Assembly: GCA_003117195.1 (NCBI GenBank)
Contig: BDSI01000004.1
Coordinates: 1,545,290-1,609,289 of the forward strand
Reading direction: 5' to 3'
DNA length: 64,000 bases
Source of the DNA: Eudorina sp. 2006-703-Eu-15
Taxonomy: Eukaryota; Chlorophyta; Chlorophyceae; Chlamydomonadales; Volvocaceae
The notes below the pieces were generated by a model that saw only the letters and a program-made list of their open reading frames with translations, was not told the origin of the DNA and ran no database searches. Numbering within the stretch: the stretch's first letter is position 1; each line of letters opens with the position of its first letter. Position numbers and translations under genes: made by a program. Below, piece by piece: positions 58,133 through 64,000 of the stretch.

Positions 58133-59187
58133 AAAGACAAAAGATTCCCCAGCCAAACGAAAATATTGAGGACTTTGACAGTAATTTCTTGTGGTCAACA
58201 GAAGGCTCCCGACGGAAGATAGCAGCACTGAGCATCGGCCATGGTAATGGCACAAATAAACCGACAAGCAAGGCCGAAACCGGCGTAGTAGTTTCGAAAT
58301 TATATGTGAGCAAGCGACCGTTAATTCGTGCCGGCAATCATTTTGAACATGCCGGCCCTTTCAACAATGCTGTAGACCGCCAACGACCGTGGTGACTACT
58401 ACCTACTCCTAATAACAAGTACCTCCCCGGCCGTACCAGCACTGGTTTGGGGTTTGTTTGGGGTTTAGCCGTCGGTGTCGTTGGGTGTGGGTTCAGCCGC
58501 GAAGCCAAACAGCCGCGCACGCTGCCCAACGAACGGCTATAATCCCAGGAAAGCCTACGTGGCACGCCATGTGATCGAGAAAGACAATACTGCCGTGCTG
58601 CCAAAGAGAGTCGCCCAGAACCCCAGATAAGTCAAATACTGCCGCACAAATTATATGGCAGTGCTGGCTGGGGCGGCCGCCCTGGCAAGCAAATCAACCG
58701 GATAGCGGGACAAGCCGCTCGAACACGCCCGCCATATGGCATGGCCCAGGCTGCCAAACAGAAGAGCCGCCCAGCATGATAAGCTCTACAAGATACAGCC
58801 CGTGCGTGCTGCCAGCAGGAGCCGTCCTCACAAAGCAAACAGACAGGGTCACCATGTCGTCATGTAGGTGTAATCGTTACAAGGTGGACCCGATTCCTGA
58901 CCGGCGGGTGTTCCACGGGTCCAGATAGGTCGTAGGTGCCTCACCTCATCAACCCCTACCAAGGACTGCGCACCCATCCTCCACCATCCGCGGGTTTGGG
59001 GGGGCGGGGGTCATGCAGCCACACCGGCCACCACATCAGGTTACCAGCGCGCCAGGATTGTCTCTCCTGGAAACCGCGCCAGACCCGCCGAATCACGTGG
59101 CGGGTAGGAAGCCGGGATCCAAACTGGGAGGGGTCACTGCTGTAACCGTCAATATGGACGGGGCTGACTTCACACTCTAACAAACAG

Positions 59188-59306
59188 CCAGGTCGGCCAA
59201 CGGAGCCACCGCCCTGACATGTCATACGGCCGGGTTGGCAAACAGAGCATCCCCACTGACATGCCTTACGGCAGAGCTGGCCAATTGAGCCGTACTTGAC
59301 GTGACC
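59188..59306 (+). repeat. 42-bp degenerate tandem repeat
   Basis: Two clear 42-base units (59188-59229 and 59230-59271), sharing GGC-AA--GAG and CTGACATG-C-TACGG, are followed by a diverged third. The array ends about 40 bases before the splice acceptor of the BTB-like exon. Confidence 0.65.
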
Positions 59307-59344
59307 TCCCCGATACCCTCCTCTTTCCCCCCCTCGGCCCGCAG

Positions 59345-59810
59345 CACATTGGCCTGAGCTGCTGGGACCGCCACGTGAGCTACCGCTCGATCTTGCTACA
59401 GCCTCCCCTGGACTTCACACGGCTGCAGCAAACCCAGGCGGGCACAGGCGGCGGCGGCGGTGCCGCCGCCTCAGCGGTGCCGTCGCTCTTCGACGCGACC
59501 TGCGGTGCCATCATGACCGCCACGACGCCCTACAACGTGTGCCGCACGCTCCACGTGGCCGAGCTGCTACTGCCGACCACGCAGAAGCTGTACCGCTACT
59601 GCCTTGAGTACATCGCGCGCGCTGTTAAGAGCGAAGCCTGCCGACAATCCCGAGGAGGGCGTCGCTTTGTGGTTCCGCGATGGGCCCGACCGGAATCGCG
59701 ACCGACCACACAGCAAATGGTTCTGCAGTAATTACTTTTCGTCGCCGCCCGTGGAGCGCCGTATATCTCCCGACAGCCACCTCCTTGACCCAAATGACAG
59801 TGAGATCTAA
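59345..59810 (+). pseudogene. Orphan BTB-like exon with a frameshift
   Basis: A strong acceptor (pyrimidine tract then CCGCAG) precedes an open frame starting HIGLSCWDRHVSYRSI. It runs through a Gly-rich linker to NVCRTLHVAELLLPTTQKLY and RYCLEYIARA, which resembles the closing helices of a BTB/POZ domain. Near 59620-59640 the coding-like signal moves to the +1 frame (PADNPEEGVALWFRDGPDRN and on to the stop at 59808-59810). No intron could fit, so the two parts look separated by a one- or two-base indel. No convincing upstream exon or start was found. It is probably a gene fragment or pseudogene; an assembly error or a real truncated gene cannot be excluded. Confidence 0.4.
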
Positions 59811-60022
59811 AGAACCCAGCCATTAATTTGGGGCAGAGACCGGCTCGAAATGAAAGTGTTACCGCGGGAACACACGTGGCTGACGGTTAGCCGCGTTGAC
59901 GCGGTGCGCTGGTCTCCGCACAAGGTTATGGAAACGCCGCACCTGAATGCCCGGTATCTCCTGACCGTCGAGCCATTGATAGCAGACGTCCTGGCCAGGC
60001 TCGCCACGGCCCACTGTGAGCA

Positions 60023-60060
60023 CACCGTGGTTCAGGTCGATCCAGACCTGAACCACGGTG
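60023..60060. repeat. Perfect 16-bp inverted repeat, 6-base loop
   Basis: CACCGTGGTTCAGGTC, a GATCCA loop, then GACCTGAACCACGGTG. All sixteen pairs match, giving a very stable hairpin in DNA or RNA. It lies in otherwise gene-less sequence. Confidence 0.85.
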
Positions 60061-60161
60061 AACACCTTGTTACTGACGCGAGAGCAGGCCACCGCGCCGC
60101 GCTGACATTGCGGCGGTCGACGTTGCCGATGCAGTGAATATCATCATCATACAAGTAATCC

Positions 60162-60317
60162 TCAAATTGGACTTGATCCGTGCGGGGCTGGTTCGTTCCG
60201 CTTCGGGTTCGTGACGGCTGGTTGGGTAACCTGTTTCTTTGGTTTGGTACGAGCTTTCTCAGTAGTCTTTTGTTTCTTAGGAGCAGGAAAGAAGGGATTG
60301 GTAAAGGAGTCTTTCAT
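60162..60317 (-). pseudogene. Lys-rich open-frame remnant, possibly frameshifted
   Basis: An ATG at 60317 opens 51 codons rich in Lys, Thr and Pro (KDSFTNPFFPAPKKQK at the start) with many A/T-ending codons, unlike the GC-ending usage of the neighbouring genes. After the stop, the +1 frame continues with QFEDYLYDDDIHCIGNVD and remains open for over 100 codons to about 59807, suggesting a single indel in an older, longer frame. The protein is not recognised. It may be a transposon gene remnant. Confidence 0.35.
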
Positions 60318-60917
60318 GGCGTGGCTAACTTTACGACATTATTTAGGTAAATTATAAACATCAGTTTCCTTTCTGGAACAACAGGAAGCCACAAGTGTTC
60401 TTGCGCTGATGAGGGAACTCGTATTGGTTCACTGCTGGGAATAGTACGTCTGTACTCCACCCTGCGCTGCTGGCTTCTGTGCAGACACTGAACCACCGCT
60501 AAAATCTAGGGTGACAAAATAACCAATTATTGCGGAGTCGACGGGGAGCTTTTTTTGTCCCCGTCCCCCCCGTGTCCCCCTGCCGCGTTCGTTGGGGGTC
60601 CCCGTTCCAGGGGACTTTCGTGCGCGGGGACCCGTCCATAGCTCGGCGCGTTACCGCCGGCTTACCGCAATGTACCAGCAAATTACCGCTTCTGAACTAT
60701 AGCCTTTATCTCAGCTGTCTCAAAGCGGCTCGAGGTGGCATAGCTGGCTCTGGAAAGGGGACGGTGGCGAGGCAGCGGCTTGGGATCGGGCCTTACACTG
60801 CAGGGGGAGCTCGCTCGCTCACAGAACACGCGACAGCGGCAGGCGCACGCACCGCCCTAGGCCCAGACCACGCCAGGCCGTCGGGCTCCAACCACGACAA
60901 CCGAACCACACGCGCCA

Positions 60918-61415
60918 CTAACACACCACGGCACACAGCTCAAGGGCACACGGCCTGGCCGCACGTATAGCCGACAACTCAGCCCGCTGGATTGTATTTG
61001 TACACCCTTCCCCGGCCGGGTCTACATGCAAGGTTTCCCCGGTAAGTTCGCAGTATGCTGCCGCACCAAGTCTGTTCGGGCCGTTGCCTGCGAGCGGTTT
61101 GACGCAACTACCATCAGTCCAAATTATAGTATGCAATGGGATACGTAGAGGCATGTTGCCCGGGAACGCTTCCGCGAGCTCCCGCCGGAGCTCCTGTGCC
61201 TCTCGCCGGGGCACTTGTACTGTGGGCCTGGGCCTGGGCGTTGCCGAGTCGTTCATCCGTCGCATGGTCTGGGCAACCTTGCACGGGTAGGGTCGTTGGG
61301 TATGGCGACAATGTTCCTCGCGCACCCGCGCCCGCGACGCGGGCCGACGCCAATGCGAGACAACCCCGAGGGGCGAACCAACCCGACTTCGCACGGACCC
61401 CAGAAACACCAGCAA
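60918..61415 (-). mobile_element. Non-LTR retrotransposon fragment: RNase H domain
   Basis: A 165-codon minus-strand frame contains TIIWTDGSCVKPLAGNGPNR, then LGAAAYCE and NTIQRAELSAI. These are the first Asp (residue 101) and the Glu (residue 146) of a retroelement RNase H, in the arrangement used by L1-clade LINEs of plants and algae. The frame then ends, before the next catalytic Asp, so the domain is truncated. Upstream on the same strand there is no reverse transcriptase within the window; a minisatellite lies there instead. This is a broken, immobile piece. Confidence 0.72.
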
Positions 61416-61840
61416 CAGGCACCCCGGGACGCCGGGAGACGCCCCGCCCCTCCGCTGCTACAAGCCTCGTCCAGCTCGGGCCTCGCGCGAAACCGGGAGG
61501 GGGGGCGGGAATAGCGAGCAATAAGCTCATGTTAGTGAAGGCAGAATGCCGAACAACAGGAGCTTCCGAGAATATATCAGAGTACGACTGCCCCGGTGAC
61601 CCAGGTCACCGGGACATAACTAACAACTGACAGCCGACTGTCGTTCAGAACCTAGCTCAGAAACCTGCCGTGTCTAAGCCGCAATTTGTACCGGTGTACT
61701 GGGTCCCACGCCGTTCCCTAGGCTATCCCTCAACTTCGTGAAATTTTCAAAAAAAGGCCCGCGGCCTACGGCCGCTGTAATTACTTATATACAGCCACCC
61801 TATAGCAGTAATTACTGGAGATACAGCACCCTAGGATTTG
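61416..61840. other. Short gene-less stretch with a palindrome
   Basis: Apart from the perfect inverted repeat CCCGGTGACC-CA-GGTCACCGGG at 61592-61613 and a GC hairpin near 61757-61775, I see nothing here. It could be the 5' remainder of the retroelement fragment. Confidence 0.5.
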
Positions 61841-62410
61841 GTCTCCGGCCCTAGCACGCGGTCTCAGGCCCTGGCACGCCCTGACACGCGGTCTCAGGCC
61901 CTGGCACGCGGTCTCAGGCCCTGGCATGCGGTCTCAGGCCCTGGCACGCGGTCTCAGGCCCTGGCTACCGGTCTCAGGCCCCGGCACGCGGTCTCAGGCC
62001 CTGGCACGCGGTCTCAGGCCCTGGCACGCGGTCTCAGGCCGTGGCACGCGGTCTCAGGTCTCGGCACGCGGTCTCAGGTCTCGGCACGCGGTCTCAGGCC
62101 CCGGCTACCGGTCTCAGGCCGTGGCACGCGGTCTCAGGCCCTGGCACGCGGTCTCAGGCCCTGGCACGCGGTCTCAGGTCTCGGCACGCGGTCTCAGGCC
62201 CCGGCTACCGGTCTCAGGCCCCGGCACGCGGTCTCAGGCCCTGGCACGCGGTCTCAGGCCCCGGCACGCGGTCTCAGGCCCTGGCACGCGGTCTCAGGCC
62301 CTGACACGCGGTCTCAGGCCCTGGCACGCGGTCTCAGGCTCTGGCACGCGGTCTCAGGCCCCGGCTACCGGTCTCAGGCCCCGGCACGCGGTCTCAGGCC
62401 CTGGCACGCG
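61841..62410 (+). repeat. 28-copy 20-bp minisatellite
   Basis: The unit is GTCTCAGGCCCTGGCACGCG. Twenty-six regular copies run from 61891 to 62410, preceded by two altered ones (the second is 30 bases long). Variants of the second half (CCGGCTACCG at 61951, 62091, 62191 and 62351; TCGGCACGCG at three sites) recur in blocks, so the array has grown by multi-unit duplication. Because 20 is not a multiple of three, all three plus-strand frames read the same 20-residue cycle; none contains a stop, while the minus strand has TGA in each unit. Confidence 0.95.
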
Positions 62411-62545
62411 GTTCCATTTCGCGCCAGTGATGTGTGTGAGGTACACTTTACCGTGTTGAAACTTGAACTGAATACTACTGTCCTTTTTAGTGGTAGTTTT
62501 GTAGGTAAGGTTGATTGATTCAATGGGTTTCTTAGCTTTACTCAT
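62354..62545 (-). pseudogene. Lys-rich open frame running into the minisatellite
   Basis: An ATG at 62545 starts a frame with KKPIESINLTYKTTTKKDSS and FQHGKVYLTHITGAKW. It uses many A/T-ending codons, in contrast to the nearby genes. After about 45 codons it enters the 20-bp array and stops 63 codons in. The first part reads like genuine coding sequence; the rest is repeat. I do not recognise the protein. The likeliest explanation is a transposon or foreign gene cut by the array. Confidence 0.4.
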
Positions 62546-63390
62546 TTCCGCGCAAGCATATTGTCAATTAATTGCAAATGAATGATTGCTCTACAACGTA
62601 AGCATTAAATAGAAAGGCAGACCAGTTTGTTTCTGACCGGTTACTACTTACCGCACAGTACTCGGGAATTCAGCGCGGTACAGTAAATTAGGTCCGCGGT
62701 ACAGGCCCGAATTAGTGCAAATTAGCGCTAACTCCCAGCCGCACTAATTCACCCTATTTCATGCGATATGCAAACATCGGGTATAATAATTGCGCGTGTT
62801 TGTTTCATGCTGGAGGCCAAAAGCTCGCGGAGCACGTCCGTTGTCCTAGGCTGCTCGCCTATTTCTGCTCTCAAAATCTATTTTTTTATTGAACTTGTTC
62901 CTCACCGGTATGAGGTGGCCAAATATGCTGGTCGCCTGGGCAACAGGTCGAGGGGTGTAGCTGGGATAACTCTCACCGTTGCACACAAGAACAGCTCATC
63001 TAAGCTGCATGAAAGTTCTGGAACACAGCTCATGCCGGCTTGGCAAAAAAGATGGCATACCGGGACATCAAGGACTGGTCTCCCTGCTGAACGCCAGGCC
63101 GCTTGGCTTGTGCGTCTCGGAATTGACGGTATATGCTTGGAGCCTTTGCTCTGCCGTTCGTAGACTTCATGGCGAGAGTGGGGTGAGTCGAGAGACTCGT
63201 TGCGCCGTGCGGTCCCCACCGCCCAGCTCCACATCGCAGATGGGAATCGCCGTTGCATTTTTATCGCTTGCGTCCTTCGTTTTGGTCCCCTCCGGCAAGC
63301 CGTGGTCGACAATCGAGCGGAACCCGGGCATGTTTACACCTTGTGCCCAACAACCTTCTGAAGGCTTCTTGTTTTCTGGCACTCTGACAG
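62546..63390. other. Region upstream of the kinase-like frame
   Basis: It holds a perfect 10-base inverted repeat (GAATTAGTGC at 62709-62718, GCACTAATTC at 62741-62750) and AT-rich sequence, then GC-richer sequence from 63000. A short frame reading KKMAYRDIKDWSP near 63045-63080 recalls a kinase catalytic loop, but it is bounded by stops and lacks a good donor. Earlier exons of the kinase-like gene could lie here; I could not assign any. Confidence 0.4.
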
Positions 63391-64000
63391 AATCCCCATG
63401 GTGCCTTGGAGCTGGGCAACGTCCTTGTTCGTTGCGAGGACTTCGCAATTATCCTGCCTTCGACGCGACAGCGACCGAGCCCCCGGGCATGCGGCCTCCA
63501 CGCCAGCCTCACCGGCGATGGCAAGAGCCCCTCCTCAAAGTCCACAGCTGTGCCCCAGTCCCCGGCGGCAGCTGGTAAGGGAGGCGCCCCAGCGACGCCA
63601 GCGGCCGTCGTTGCCGCCGGCACCGCCGGCACTTGCGCTTCTTCCAGCAGCCCAGAGACTCCCGATGCCGGCGTCCCAGGCGGCTGCCGTGCACAGTACC
63701 TGAGCAACGACGGTGCAGGCGCATCAGCGGGAACTGGCGGCAGTAGCATCAGCTCCACCGGCAGCAGCAGCGGAGAAAGCGCCAGCAGCCCCTGTAGCGC
63801 AGCCGGGAACGACGCCGCGACGGAGAGAACGTCCTGCAACGGTTGCAGATCCGGGATCACCGTTGCCGAGGTCAGCAGCTCGGTGGCGGCCCCGGACGGG
63901 GAGCCGAGGAGCGCCGCCCACAACAGCACGGCGGCACGGACAACCGGATGGTATAAGGCCCCCGAGCAGCTCATGGGAATGCCGTACGGCCAAGCTGCAG
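63391..64000 (+). CDS. Protein-kinase-like gene, partial, with degenerate catalytic motifs
   Basis: From an acceptor-like TCTGACAG at 63390 a plus-strand frame stays open to the window edge. It ends in TTGWYKAPEQLMGMPYGQAA, which fits the kinase P+1 loop and APE motif (APE at 63958-63966). Upstream, HGALELGNVLVRCEDFAII (from 63397) lies where the catalytic loop and DFG should be: HRD reads HGA, Lys is Glu, DFG is DFA, and the spacing between them is about six residues short. Between the two blocks is a 165-residue Ser/Ala/Gly-rich insert. If translated, this would be a pseudokinase, or the 5' block is coincidental. The N-lobe and the C-terminus are not visible. The overlapping 237-codon minus-strand frame shows no domain and is taken as a shadow. 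Confidence 0.45.

Larger units (their letters stand above)
56404..59344. other. 2.9 kb region: DIS3 3' UTR, then AT-rich sequence with no gene seen
   Basis: The DIS3 3' UTR probably ends within the first few hundred bases. Beyond about 57,100 base composition becomes variable and AT-richer. A short perfect inverted repeat ACTGCTG-TAA-CAGCAGT lies at 57139-57155 and CCCTAAAACCC at 57513-57523. Open frames at 57564-57755 (plus) and 57767-58337 (minus) have no recognisable domain. The region looks like decayed repeat sequence leading into the accessory right end. Confidence 0.5.

Noticed and set aside
61841..62410. CRISPR-like array
   Set aside because: Units are directly adjacent with no unique spacers; this is a minisatellite in a eukaryotic genome.
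61838..62518. 226-codon repetitive frame over the minisatellite
   Set aside because: A 20-bp unit without stops opens all three frames equally; nothing favours translation of one.
63025..63080. AKKMAYRDIKDWSP, similar to a kinase catalytic loop
   Set aside because: The frame is closed by stops on both sides and no suitable donor follows, so it cannot be joined to the kinase-like exon.
63261..63974. 237-codon minus-strand frame at the right edge with a hydrophobic start
   Set aside because: It overlaps the plus-strand frame that carries the kinase APE motif; its composition follows from the Ser/Ala-rich codons read in reverse.

Overview
The window looks like nuclear DNA of a Chlamydomonas-like (volvocine) green alga. 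The evidence is high GC with GC-ending codons, genes broken into many small exons by GC-rich introns, long Ala/Gly/Gln-rich low-complexity stretches inside proteins, TTTAGGG/TTTTAGGG telomere-type motifs, TGTAA poly(A)-type signals, and plant/algal versions of the conserved proteins. I predicted exons by hand from splice signals, phase continuity and protein similarity. No alignment or database search was run, so the species is an inference.

Layout from left to right. 1-7228 (minus): a large PHD / extended-PHD chromatin-reader protein, cut by the left edge. 8614-12083 (plus): the 48 kDa oligosaccharyltransferase subunit (OST48/DDOST/WBP1), complete in nine exons. 14214-25080 (minus): a half-size ABCA-type ABC transporter, complete in twenty exons. 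27235-28534 (plus): a small three-exon membrane protein of unknown function. 32288-38944 (minus): a MAP65/PRC1/Ase1 microtubule cross-linker in thirteen exons. 40983-45070 (minus): a plant-type cyclin T in seven exons. 45714-56403 (plus): the exosome nuclease RRP44/DIS3 in twenty exons. From 56.5 kb to the right edge the sequence is accessory: no intact gene, a frameshifted BTB-like exon, lysine-rich open-frame remnants, an RNase H piece of a non-LTR retrotransposon, a 28-copy 20-bp minisatellite, and at the edge the start of a kinase-like gene.

The genes do not form a pathway; they are core eukaryotic functions: chromatin reading, ER N-glycosylation, membrane transport, spindle/phragmoplast microtubules, transcription elongation and RNA decay. 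Orientation matters locally. The PHD and OST48 genes, the ABCA and small membrane-protein genes, and the cyclin T and DIS3 genes are divergent pairs. Cyclin T and DIS3 share only 643 bp, a likely bidirectional promoter linking an elongation factor with the RNA-surveillance nuclease.

The most interesting unexplained signals are a near-perfect 139-bp foldback in an ABCA intron (miRNA-precursor or MITE-like), a dispersed short palindrome GACCC-NN-GGGTC with six exact copies (two inside DIS3 coding exons), the minisatellite whose unit has no plus-strand stop in any frame and which interrupts a Lys-rich open frame, and the kinase-like frame whose catalytic Asp and DFG Gly appear to be replaced.
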